The notes under the pieces were generated by a model that did not search any database, was not told where the DNA came from, and saw nothing but the letters and a program-made list of their open reading frames with translations. A stretch of DNA of 64,000 nt, taken from Diphasiastrum complanatum. Lineage: Eukaryota; Streptophyta; Lycopodiopsida; Lycopodiales; Lycopodiaceae. Both the position numbers and the translations under genes were made by a program. Location of the stretch: the NCBI GenBank assembly GCA_029204225.1, contig CM055111.1, forward strand, positions 16,167,019 through 16,231,018, given 5' to 3'. Positions 34,182-45,150 of the stretch are shown in pieces. The stretch's first letter is position 1; each line of letters begins with the position of its first letter.

Positions 34182-35755
34182 CATACTTGTTACTTTCATA
34201 TGATTTTGTCTCCATCTGTAGCCATTTTTTCACACCTTGTTTGCAGGCACCCATCCCCCTCCAATTTTTACTTTGTTCTATTTCATTTGCTACCCCAAAT
34301 CCACATTTGATTGCAGGATGTCCAGCGCCCATCTCCACCCTCATGCTTGCTATTTTCCAACCTTTTTGATGCATTTTCCAATAGATATTGCAGCATTACT
34401 TGGTGGCTGTTCAGTGCTCAAATTGCTTTCCATAATTGGCATAATTTCTAGCCATCATTTTCAGCACACTTTCGTTTGCAATTGCGAGGTACTACTTACA
34501 CTATCTGTTATGTCTTTTCATTGGCGTACCTGTTGTGATGACTTATTTTCTCTCTTTCAATTTGTCCACTTGATTAGCATCTTGTCTCGCATTTAATAGT
34601 TTTCTCCTTATGGCACATTCACCTACCCCAAGTGAGATTATTCAAAAGAACCTATCTGATCAGTTTCGTCGCATGGCTGATACCCTTTATGGCCCCGTTC
34701 TTCACCTAGATACGGTTATGACCAGCTTTGCCACTATACAGTCACAGATTGATTCTTTACAGCCTCATGGTATTGGTAAAGCTCATGTTTATCCTTCATT
34801 TGGAACTCCCCCTCCATTTGAATTTGTTTTACATTCACCTTTTGCATTCAAAGGTCCATGTACAATATTTGTGTTGACAAATTCTATGTCTTAGAATATG
34901 TTAACTAGTTCTTTCTTTCGTTACTTCTTTTGTTGCTTGTTTTAAAGCTTTAACAACTTGGTATTCTGCCTGTCAACAAAGACCATGGGAACTTCTTGAG
35001 ATTATCTTTCTTATTTTAAGGCCATATTAGGCAAAAGGGGCTGATAATCATTGTAGTATTGTCCTGCCTATCAGAGGACATCCGGAAGGGTCTCTCTTGA
35101 ACTGAATGCACATGCACAATCAACCAAAATGCAAGCCAATGCGTTCAACAAATGATTTACGTTACTGCTCAGTTGAACAACGATGGATTCCTACTCCTAC
35201 TTTGCTGCAAAATGAGCTGAAATCAGATCCTAAGCACTACTATACTCGCATAAATTGACAAAACAAGAAACAAGTACTAATCTACAACATGTTAGAAGTT
35301 CAAGAATCAAGAAACCAACCAGTCTTTTGATTCTTGGACATCCCAAGAACATCAAGAACTAGAATGTTAGAGGATATGCAAGATTTATGCCACATTTCTA
35401 GCCTATTTAGTTTACTTAAATGCTGATTCCTACATTAATTCACAACAAGAAATGAAAACTAATCCACAACTAGGAAACCAAGAAAACTCATTCACTCTAA
35501 ATCCACAATCACACACAACATGAATGGAAGGGCATGATCATAGGGGCATCACAAACCGTCATGATCAAGGAGCTCAGTGGATGCATCTAACTCATGGAGG
35601 CTCTTCTCATTTCAGCATGGAGTTGATACAATACACAAAAAGCTCCTCTTCACAAAGAGGGAGTCTCTTAAATAAGCAAGAGAGCTCCTTAGGTGGCATC
35701 CTAGTGGAATTTCCACATTTCACAAATTACAAGTGGAATAATGCTCTCCACTAGA
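34182..35755. other. no gene recognised
   Basis: A plus-strand ORF at 34610-34894 (MAHSPTPSEIIQKNLSDQFR, then RMADTLYGPVLHLDTVMTSF) reads like a short protein or a gag N-terminus but matches nothing specific. The rest is AT-rich. Confidence 0.35.
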
Positions 35756-35940
35756 GGTCATCATTAAAAGGTGGCTCACTCTACTTTCTTTAAGAGGGGT
35801 CTACTAGCATTTATTACATTTGCCTGGAAATACTAGTGCCTACATGGTCATCATCAAAAGGTGGCTCACTCTACTTTCTTCAAGAGGGTTCTACTAGCAT
35901 TTATTACATTTGCCTAGAAATACTAGTTCCTACATGGTCA
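35756..35940 (+). repeat. 90-bp tandem duplication
   Basis: The unit beginning ggtcatcattaaaaggtggc (35756) repeats at 35846 with about six mismatches, and its first five bases appear again at 35936. No coding content. Confidence 0.9.
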
Positions 35941-38311
35941 TTCCATCTTCCAGGATTCACCATGAGGCCCTACACAGTTCTTGCTTGTCATTCCTAACTA
36001 GCATTTCTCGGCTCTCAATCTTCGTTCGTCATGTCTTCTCAGAGACCTCCTCAGTCTAAGGTGAGAGGTGCTCTTGAGTTGCTCTATCCGAGTATCTTGG
36101 AGATTCGTCATAATCAGCCAACATCATCCCACCCCTAATGTGTTGCAGGACCCACTACAACTCATATTGGACGATGTCGGTCCGCTTCCGCATTGGTGTC
36201 TTCGATCTGCTCTTGAAAAAGTGTAGATCCTCGTTCGCTTACATAAAACCAAGTGTTTATTGTCGCCAATCTTTCTCACAAAAACTGTTTTTAACGAATT
36301 GCCACAGTTTAACCAGATTGACCTTCTCAAAATTTGGAGAGCTCCCAGCAGCTTCACAACTCGCATGCTTGAGTGCTTCCCGCATGTCTTTCTTCTTACC
36401 ACTTGTATCTGCCATTGACGGTTTCATCTCTGGATTTTTGGCAGGTACTAACTTCTGGGAGGTCTGTATCCTCCATTTGCTTTTGGGCATTTCCGCAGTT
36501 CTTCACTTAGTTGAAGTCCCAGTCTTAAAGAAAACCTTTGATCTGCAGGTTGCACAAACTCGATTATCCATCTCATGGGATGAAGTCATCAAAATTGGTG
36601 GTAGGAACAGATTTGGGTGGACGGTTTGGTAAAGGAAACATGATGAAGGCTTGGTGGTAGGGTGAAGGAGCTGATAGTTCTACAGTTGCAGCCTTGGACC
36701 CTTGCAATGTCGAGCTTCGACCACCACTTGTTGGGTGAGGAACTCGCTTTATTTTAGAAGTTCACGGTTGTCTTCATCTTTACTTTACTGCAGCTCTTTG
36801 ACTCATCTATTGCTTAAGTTTTTGTCCTTTCCTCCTCAGGTTGCTTAATTTCTTATTTCTTCTAGTTGCTTTGTTGTCTACTTCTTAGATCTTTGTTTGG
36901 CTGATCATCCATTGTAGGTGGCAGCTAGTCTCCACAAGACACTTGCAATGATCTATCAGCTTCTTTGGTAAGACTATCAAAAATTGGGGATTTCTCAGAA
37001 GAACAGTAAACTGATGACAAACAAACATATAGAAGGAAGAGTGGAGGTCGTGACATCGGTAGATGGTGTGGATGATAGGCATGAGAATGGGCGCAGAAGT
37101 ATGGCAGAAAATTGGTTGAAGGAGATTGGTTTTCTAATGCTTGTGTTTCCCTTTTTTGAAGGATCTTCATTGTGACTGGAATACTTATTTAGATTGAGTC
37201 TCTTCGGATTACCCATCTGCCGTCTTTAGCCTTGTCTTTTCATATTTGACTTGTGACCTTGGCTGTCGATCTTGTTGGCAGCGTAATTGCTCAAGTGGAT
37301 CCAAGCATATCCACTCTCTCCCCCCCCAAAAAAAATCTGTTGGTGGGAATGTTGTTGCTTGTAACTATTCATGTTAGGATTGGATCGGCGTGTGGAACAC
37401 ATAGTTGAAAACATGTTGAACATGTGATTGGAGTAAAGATTGAACAAATTTTAACTATATTTGTTTCAATCTTGTTGTAGTTGACTCAAAGATGAATATG
37501 ACGATGAGATTCAGGAATCAACTCTAACGTGACAAAGATTTCTCAAAGCTTCAGTATGCACAAACATTGTAAACTCTGTGCAAGGTGATCTGAAGGTGGA
37601 TATATGAATGAAAATGTATGATTGAGATGCTCTACAGAAGACTCTCGTGCAATAGGTAATTCTCATGCAAAAATCAATCACACACTAGGAATGAAGAGCA
37701 ACAAGGAAATAAACAACTGTACAGAGAGTGAGAACTGTAGTGCACTTGTCAAACAAAACTTGCATTCATCGACATCGATAATTTTTGTTGATAGTTGCAA
37801 TATTCCATTTTTTTGTAGAGTAATGTGACTTACTCTGACATGCCCTTGTCAAAACAAGGCAGGGTTGGTTACACTAAAATCTATCATCATTGATAGTAGA
37901 TGTTGTAAGATATAGTTTGAGATGCAGGTATGGTTGAGGTACTATGTCCTAAGGACCTCTCTGAGCAAGAGATTCAGAACCTCTCTATCTGGATTTTCGA
38001 ATCATAGATTTATTGTGTATTGGCACATTGGAAATCTTATCAACATGTGGAAAGACAAATAGATTTGAGGTTGTAGAAGGGGAGAAAAATTGTCAATTCC
38101 CTGTGGAGGTTGCTCTTGGTTGGACATTGTAGTAGATGACAGAATATCGGTTTCACTTTCTTTCGACAATGACTCATTTCATATTAGAGTCCTTTTGTAT
38201 TATGGAGCTAGTGTATAGTGCGGTAATGTAGAAGTTTGCAAGAAACTTCTCAATTGAGCAACAAGTTTAACTGTTGGTTGCCATGCTGCTCATGTTGTTG
38301 TCGTGAGGATC
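35941..38311. other. no gene recognised
   Basis: ORFs on both strands at 36124-36632 (for example, minus strand SPNFEKVNLVKLWQFVKNSF) lack recognisable motifs. A C8A8 run lies at 37320-37336. The interval next to 38312 should hold the protease of the gypsy element if it were intact, but I see no D-S/T-G motif on the minus strand. Confidence 0.35.
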
Positions 38312-39568
38312 CTATCGTGATTCATAACTGACGTGACAAGCAGGTAGGATCTTAGTTGGTTGTTTCGGATAGTCTTTGAAATTGTGTTTTCTGATACAGT
38401 CAGGACACTCAACATGATACTTGGTCTTGACTGGACAATTAACCATGAAGTGGCTAGTTTCACCACAGATGAAACATCTGGTGTGCAATGGCCCTTGTAT
38501 AACAGCATAGCCATCTTGTATGGCTAATTGTTCTAGACTTTGTGGTGGGTATTCATGATAAGTCAGGGAATGTCTAGACTGTGACGGGTGTTCTTCATAT
38601 GGTTGGACTGTATGTGCTTGGATAGGCCGGTATGACGGACAAGCATCAGTAGGATGTGTAGCCCAACAGTGTGGGCACCATATTAGTTTTCGTCTATAAG
38701 GTGCTTGTGCAGAGTTTGGCTTACTAGACATACTACTTTGGATAGACTTCAAGGTAGTTTGAAACTCATTGGTGAGTTTCTCCCTCTATAGTTGATGTTG
38801 CTTATGAAGCAACTCCAACTGGGATTTCCAAAGCTGATCTCGGGTGTCCTCGATCGGCTTTGACTCATGGACATGAGCACGTGGTGCTCACCTTTCCCTG
38901 GATTCGTCAACATCTAATCCTTTGTCTTATTCCTTGATGGCATCAGACATAATCAATTTGAGGCTTATATATTCGTGATTTGATTTAAGCTCGCGTCTAA
39001 TCCATTGTGGAAGTCCGACTAGGAACCAAATGATGAGCATCTGTTCAGAGGGTTGTTCTTGTACTTGACTTTTGAGGCATTTGAAACACTCGATATAGTC
39101 TCGTATGCATTCGTCTTTTGTCATTTTGATGTTACTCAATTTGACAAAAGGGCTCTCGATCAAGCGAAAGGGCTTAAAACGCTTGACAAAGGACTCTTTT
39201 AAAATTGACCAATCTGTCTTTTCTTCACGATCAAGGTTGAAAAACCAATCACGTGCTTTAGCGATCATACTCATTGAAAACAACTGGACCATCACAGTGG
39301 GAGATGTTTCGCCATACACATCACATGCATTCTCAAAGATTTGCAAAAATCTTTGAGGATCCGAACTATCGTTAAACTTTGGTAGATCTAACTTGGGTGT
39401 ACATCTTTCAAGATGAGCACCATGGGTAGCAGAAGCACCATTGAGGTGGATTCTGGCCTGCGAGGGGTCAGCACCATAAGAATGGGCTCGTGCTCGTGAA
39501 GACTCAGCTATATCAGGTTCTTGTACCTCGAATGGGTTTGTGGATGGCTCGCGTATTTGGACCCGCAT
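38312..39568 (-). pseudogene. Ty3/gypsy gag fragment
   Basis: Minus-strand frame starting at 39568. Segments LDLPKFNDSSDPQRFLQIFE, ARDWFFNLDREEKTDWSILK and ESFVKRFKPF, then WFLVGLPQWIRRELK, match the gypsy capsid (Retrotrans_gag) domain. After stops near 38927 the same frame continues to a zinc knuckle, CFICGETSHFMVNC, near 38430-38470, preceded by a second Cys cluster (CPHCWATHPTDACP). Pol is not found to the left. This is the only gypsy coding sequence I recognise in a copia-dominated window. Confidence 0.8.
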
Positions 39569-39842
39569 TCAGTAGAACCTATGACGTCTGATTTGTTTAG
39601 CTATTGGGGACCTGATCTCATATGGATAATCTTCTGGGATTTCAGGATCTGTATTGTCGGCCATTGGAAACTGTTGTGTAGTTTTTGTATTGGGTATGTG
39701 TTTCTGATGTTTTTGGATTTTTTAGGATTTTTGGTTTGTTTTTCAGGATATTGAAGGAATTGAAGGTGGAGACTCAGTATGAAAAGGGCTTTTTATTGGT
39801 ATGAGTTTTATTTTTTGAAATTTTTTTTGGTGTTCATATCTC

Positions 39843-39867
39843 TTTTTTTTTTTTTTTTTTTTTTTTT
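39843..39867 (+). repeat. poly-T run (25 bp)
   Basis: Uninterrupted T25. It may be the A-tail of a retroposed sequence on the minus strand, but no LINE or SINE body was identified beside it. Confidence 0.9.
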
Positions 39868-39953
39868 CAGTCTCTAAGGCTTTTGGGAGATGGTGGTTCA
39901 GTCGAAATGCCAATCAGAGGTGTCGTTTGAAAGTTCTTTGGTCTGACATGGAG

Positions 39954-40140
39954 TTGGTCGGTTGAGATGGTGAGGAACCCGTTGGTCGAGATTGGACCCA
40001 GAACCGTTGGTCAAGATTTGATCACTTCCGTCGGTCGAGATCTAATCGAAAACTCGTCGGTTGAGGTCTGACGTGAACCCGTCAGTCGAGATCTGACGTG
40101 AACCCGTCGGTCGAAATTTGAGACGAAAGTGTCAGTTGAC
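39954..40140 (+). repeat. ~25-bp tandem array, seven degenerate units
   Basis: Units of 24-28 bp each beginning TYGGTCGAGATYTG or a close variant and ending AACCCG, in direct tandem from 39954. The units at 40052-40102 are nearly identical. It lies about 50 bp before the CACTA transposase fragment. Confidence 0.85.
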
Positions 40141-40189
40141 GCTTTCGCCTCAGATCTCGACCATGTGGTTACCATGTTCTCTCATTAAT

Positions 40190-40709
40190 ATTGATCCATA
40201 TTATCAATACAAGCATAGTCCATAGTTGTTGCATGCATTTCCTGGAACGATTCATGAAAACGTTGAAAGGCTTCGTAAGACAATGAGCAAGGCCTGAGGG
40301 TAGCATGGCGGAAGGATGGCTAGTGCAAGAGTCCATGGCTTATATCACGAAGTTCCTTGCTCATAGAGATCCTTCTATTCTTCCTCTTTGGGATAATCAG
40401 GATGATGAGTGTGTTGTTAGGGAGGTTCCTCGGGGAAAAGGACCGATCAAGAGAATGAGTGAGTCCTTCAGAGAGAAGGTGAATAAGTTTTGCATTCTTA
40501 ATAGTGAAGAAATGCAAAAGTGGATTTTGAGATACGAAGAGTCCAAAGCTCGTACACAAACTGCTCGAGCCACTTTCAGGAGAGGGCATAGAAGACAACC
40601 ATACCCACCTGACTTCGCCCTTCTACCCAAGGATATGACGCTTGATTGGCTATGTGATGCCCTTAGAGAAGCCTCGAAAAACAACGAGGAAGTAACAAAG
40701 AGAAAGTGA
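40190..40709 (+). pseudogene. CACTA (En/Spm) transposase fragment, DUF4218-like
   Basis: The frame CCMHFLERFMKTLKGFVRQ, an in-frame TGA, then ARPEGSMAEGWLVQESMAYI and TKFLAHRD matches the DUF4218 end of TNP2-type CACTA transposases (typically P-x-E-R-x-M-K-x-L-K, then R-P-E-G-S-I-A-E-G-Y). The open part from ATG 40305 ends at TGA 40707-40709 and includes KVNKFCILNSEEMQKWILRY. The transposase catalytic region is absent and CACTA termini were not found. Confidence 0.8.
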
Positions 40710-42257
40710 GAATTTGCAAGAGGGTGCGATTTTGATATAAGCTATGTACATCATTCACATGTTAAGCTATTTGTACATGTAATTTTCTACTATTTGTTAT
40801 ATCCCTAACACATTCTATTCTTTCTCGTTCAGTAAAAAAAATACAATTAATTGTGGACGCATTGATGACACTTTTGTATAGAGCGGATTGTCAAAAATAG
40901 AAACACCTATGATTGTTGAGTCTGTGAATAAGTTTAGATTATTAAGATCCAAAATGTTCCCTTTGATCTTTGGTTAGATAGACAAGCAACTCACCAATTT
41001 TGCCAATGTAGAAAAACCAACATCTACACTATGAATGAGATGCAAACTCTAATAGAGCGGACTGGGACTCCTAACTATTGGCTATTTTTAGTCATTTTAT
41101 ATTGAAATCTTGCGGCTTTTACATGTCGATTCCTATATAGTGTCAAAATTGGCAAAAAAATTAGCCCGATTTTTTATGTCAAAAATTTGGCTAACAAGTC
41201 GATACATCTGAAGTCTCGTAGATACTTGTTAAGATATCTCACACTTCATTGGAGGTGGTATTGTTTGAGACATGAGCAATCTGAGTGTCCTTCAGATTCA
41301 AAGATACAATGGCAAGTGCTTTGCCATCCTTTGCTTCCCATGTTGGGAGCAATTCCAGTTACTTCGGTACCGAACCATTTACATATCCCCATAACTCCTT
41401 CTCAATCAATATCATCCTCATCTTGAATTTCACATATGGAAATCATTTCCGTTGAACTTGTTAATCAAGCGGATCTCAGAGGTTGAACCTTCCATTATGA
41501 TTGATGAACAGAGATTAAACTAGCTCTGAAAACAAGAACGTACTAGGTTCTTTTATATCCTAGAACACAATGACCAAAAAAATGACCTAGACACTCATTT
41601 TTTCAAAAAGTTGAAAATTGTTTGCCAAAATATTGAATGCCGAATTTGTAAAAATTAATAAAAAATTAAAAAAGTTTCATTTTGTTATAATTTACAAATA
41701 TGAAAAAACATAAGTTCTTGTTAATTTTTTCATTTTCAAACTTAAGATTGTCACTCTTGCTCCTCGTATTAGTACCACTAATTTTTTTCTTAATTAGGGG
41801 TTTTACAATTTGAGACTCTCTTAAAATAAAAGGTTGGAACCACATTTAGATCAACTGAATACAAAGGATGATTTATAATGAGATTTTTGTGAGAAACACA
41901 AAATCCAAGGGCAAAGCAAAAGAAGAGTTTATTGTCAAATTGAGTTTGACGATGGTCTATTTCCACACCATTGACTTCACTTTTTGATTGAGAAAATTTG
42001 TGAGAATGTCTTTGGTGATTAGCTTTGGTTTATTCAAGCTCAATATCCAATAATTTTATCTCTTTGTTTGGAATGTATGGTAAAAAATTTGCATGTTGTG
42101 TAGATGCAGCGTAACATCATTTACTTGAACACAAAGAATCGAGCAGCATTTACTTGAAGACTAAAGCTCAGTAGCATTTACTTGAACACAAACCCAGCTG
42201 AATGCTACATGAGACAGGCAAAATAGCCCATTAACCAGCTCAATGTAGTGTCAACAG
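40710..42257. other. no gene recognised
   Basis: AT-rich DNA with many short A/T runs (41560-41850). No ORF with recognisable motifs. Confidence 0.4.
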
Positions 42258-42716
42258 CTAACCTCTAAATTTTCTTTTGGCCCTGGCTGCTGCCTTCATC
42301 CAATGAATGGAAAGCTTCCTTTGCCACTGCCTAATAATGTATGCTACTAAAAGAGCAAATAGGCTTGAAGCAAGCAGCCATGCCAACCCTAAGAAGGCTG
42401 ATGTCCTAGATTTTAAAGAGTGAAGATTCCAATTCAAGTGAAAAAGTTGGGAGATTGGAGGTATAAAAAATGATGCGGTGTTGTTGACTTCCATCTCAAA
42501 ACTTCCACACAAGAACTGATTATAGATTTGTTGGTTCATCCAACACAGTCCAGTTGTGTTCAATCCAGCTCCTTTAGCGGACAGGCCCATGTTCATGCTG
42601 TTGCTTGATCCATCTGTGAGATTGACAACTACCCTGCTACTTTGCCTGTGGGCTGATACAAGGTAGAGAGCAATCATCTTATCAAGGGAGAGAGTGATGC
42701 ATTTCGTTTCCTGAGA
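42258..42716 (-). CDS. possible terminal exon of a single-pass membrane protein, unrecognised
   Basis: On the minus strand an open frame starts after a possible acceptor aaatctcag|GAAACG (about 42716) and ends at TAG 42258-42260. It encodes ETKCITLSLDKMIALYLVSA, three N-glycosylation sequons (NLT, NTT, NNT), two further Cys residues (GLCW, FLCG), one transmembrane segment (FLGLAWLLASSLFALLVAYI) and a short basic tail (MKAAARAKRKFRG). The order ectodomain, membrane segment, basic tail suggests a type I surface protein. I could not match it to a family, and no upstream exon with compatible phase was proven; a Cys-rich stretch at 43015-43085 (minus, HCMSSFVCCNDGGLCIH) is a candidate. It could also be chance or a decayed gene. 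Confidence 0.3.
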   Translation of the reverse strand, partial: SQETKCITLSLDKMIALYLVSAHRQSSRVVVNLTDGSSNSMNMGLSAKGAGLNTTGLCWMNQQIYNQFLCGSFEMEVNNTASFFIPPISQLFHLNWNLHSLKSRTSAFLGLAWLLASSLFALLVAYIIRQWQRKLSIHWMKAAARAKRKFRG

Positions 42717-44040
42717 TTTGGACTCTCAAGCCCTAATTCCTTTGCATTCAACAACAATTGGTGAAGCCATTGGCCATAAATGTAAGGCTTTCTACATAAC
42801 AAGTAATGGCATGATTTGATCCACAATCCAGCCCCAGACCGCGATACTAGAAGACCTACATCAGCCCTGATCGGCATCAAAACACAAGAAAAAATGACAA
42901 AGCAAGAGATACACAATATTATGAGATTGTTGACAAATCAAACAAACCGATAAGAAATTACTATGAGAGGTAAATGAAATAACAAAAACAACGTAAAGCA
43001 ACCTGTACTTGTACTTTGATGAATGCAGAGGCCACCATCATTGCAGCAAACAAACGAGGACATGCAGTGAGCCCGTGTAAGAGAGGGAGAGAAGCATAAC
43101 TCTCAGCTCTGTAAAAAGTTTTCACCTATGCTCAACATTGGTGAATCGTTTTCTTTACATAGAATCTTTACTTTACATAGCAAAAAGATTCCTGTATAAA
43201 CAAAAAGATTTATCTATGCCAAGCATAGCAAACAAAACATTACTATGCTCGGCATAGCAATTAAAAAAAAAAAACTCGTGTAGCCAAACAAAGGGATCGA
43301 GAATTGTTAAGATTTGCCAATAAGTTGTTTGTTTAAAAACATCCACATTATGGAAGATCGACTTACTCTATCGACAAAAACAACGAAGGCTCATTTTGAG
43401 ACTATGTTGAGCATAGGACTCAAAATGCTCCTTTGTTGAGTCCTATGCTTTATTGGCAACTGCATCGACAAAATGTTTCTGTTGCTATGTTCAACATAGC
43501 AAGAGAAAGTACTTGAAAGTTGACTTACAAGGTTTCTTGTCAATATTGCACGCTGATTCCGAAGAAGATATATCAACTGGCTCTAATAAGAAGGTGGGTC
43601 CTCCACTTCATCAATTCAAAATTAGAGTGCTCAGAATATATCAAGTTCTAAATCGAGAGCCATGAATGAAAATTTATTTAAAAATGTACTTTGAAAAAAA
43701 TAATATGTAAACATAATTTGAGCCTTTTCGTATTTTTATGAGATTTAGATTCTCAAAAATCAAGTGTTGTCTTAAAATGTTGTTTATTTTTTATTGTGAT
43801 GCTTTTATAAAATTTAAAAAAAAACTTATAATGACTATAAAATACTTGTAATATTCTACTAAAAATATGTTTTTTTTAAAACTTTTTTTTAGGTATAATC
43901 TAGAGATTAACTCAAAAGAAATCATGATTTTGGCCTGGAAATAGGTAATCTAAAAAATACCAAAAAATGTTATTCTTTTTTAGGTCAAAGTCCCAAAACA
44001 AATGTCATTGTGCTCTAGACTCTAGTAAATCCAAAACCTA
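42717..44040. other. no gene recognised; cluster of short palindromes
   Basis: Between 43130 and 43505 several short inverted repeats of the form CTATG-n-CATAG occur: 43214-43228, 43243-43258, 43402-43416 and 43484-43500 (the last is an 8-bp perfect stem). The remainder is AT-rich. Confidence 0.6.
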
Positions 44041-45150
44041 CTCTGAGACCACTCTGTTGGAAATGTGTGTCTCTGATACCACTGATGGAACAGTGGCTCT
44101 GATACCACTCTGTTGGCGCGTCTAAGTGCAAGCCCACTGAGATAGACCAACTAAAATAAAGAACGGTGACAATTATTGAAATAATAGAATCTTTGGATTA
44201 CTTGGAGAACGAAGTTATGATAGAGCTGTTTTGACTGTGTTGATTAAAAGTATCAGTTCAAGTGTCATAGATAATCATAGAGAGAGATTGCAGAAATCGA
44301 TTAAGCATCTGAGACAGCCATGCAATATTCTTTTATTGATGTTCTGATATAAAAAAATGTGAAGACAATTAGACATCAAAGACATCCATACATTTCTTCA
44401 TTTATGATACTTACGAAGGAAGAGTGAGTTAATGAACATTCAACAAGAATGCAATGAGATAGAACATCAACGAATCTCTATACTTTATGCTGTAATAACA
44501 ACGATGATATCACAATACAATTGTGCTGATAAGCACGTGATCATACTTACAGAAACAAGTCAATTACTATAGTTCTGAATATTTCTTTCTCTCTCTCTCT
44601 CTCTCTCTATGTGTATATATATATATATATTCTCTAACTTTGAGGAGTCAAATACTATGAAGATTTGTTTTTTGGTCATTTGATCTCTGTCATGTAGACT
44701 TATATCAATCACTTATCTCCAATTGCTCATTTACTTATATAACAACTGACTGATCTTGTCCTATTCTAACTTTATGATTACAAGATCGTTAGCAGCTGTT
44801 TAACTGGTCAGTTACATCAGTTATTATTGGAGCGTGAAGATGTAACAGTCTGTACTTGAAATCTTGTGTAAATCTACAGAGTGTCATGTTTTTCGCATTT
44901 TTTGAGAAAATTTCGCATTTGTTTAAGTGTGCGAAATGGCCCAAAATCTTGAGTGAACACTTTGTCGTATTTTTTGCACAATCCTTTTGTATTCAGAATG
45001 ATCCGAAAGTGAAGTAGAAGACTTTGTCGGGTTTTTCACCTTTTTCGGCTGTTGAAGTTTGCGACAAAAATGTAGACTGTTGTGACAAACAATTCAAAAG
45101 GATAGACTGTTGGAAAAAATAATTCATTTTTTGCAGACTACTTTGAGAGA
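44040..45150 (-). repeat. copia-type LTR with adjoining primer-site motifs
   Basis: GGCTCTGATACCA at 44096-44108 is a minus-strand primer-binding site, followed three bases later by TGTTGGCGCG, a plausible LTR terminus (44111). To its left two more copies of the motif occur (TCTCTGATACCACTG near 44070 and a degraded CTCTGAGACCACTCTGTTGG near 44042). The LTR interior (to about 45150) has CGACAAA/TTTGTCG words like the LTR of element C. The far border and coding part were not found. Confidence 0.5.
44589..44630 (+). repeat. (CT)n(TA)n microsatellite
   Basis: CT dinucleotides at 44589-44608, then a short tatgtg interruption, then TA dinucleotides at 44614-44630. Confidence 0.95.

Noticed and set aside
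36124-36632. Overlapping ORFs on both strands as a gene
   Set aside because: Neither has a recognisable motif, and neither frame extends beyond the local G+C-rich patch.
39954-40140. CRISPR-like array of short repeats
   Set aside because: The units are contiguous, degenerate and have no unique spacers, and the context is a plant nuclear genome.
42258-42716. HAP2/GCS1 gamete fusion protein, suggested by the membrane layout and the flagellar gene nearby
   Set aside because: No HAP2 signature residues could be matched; a similar ectodomain-helix-basic tail order is common.
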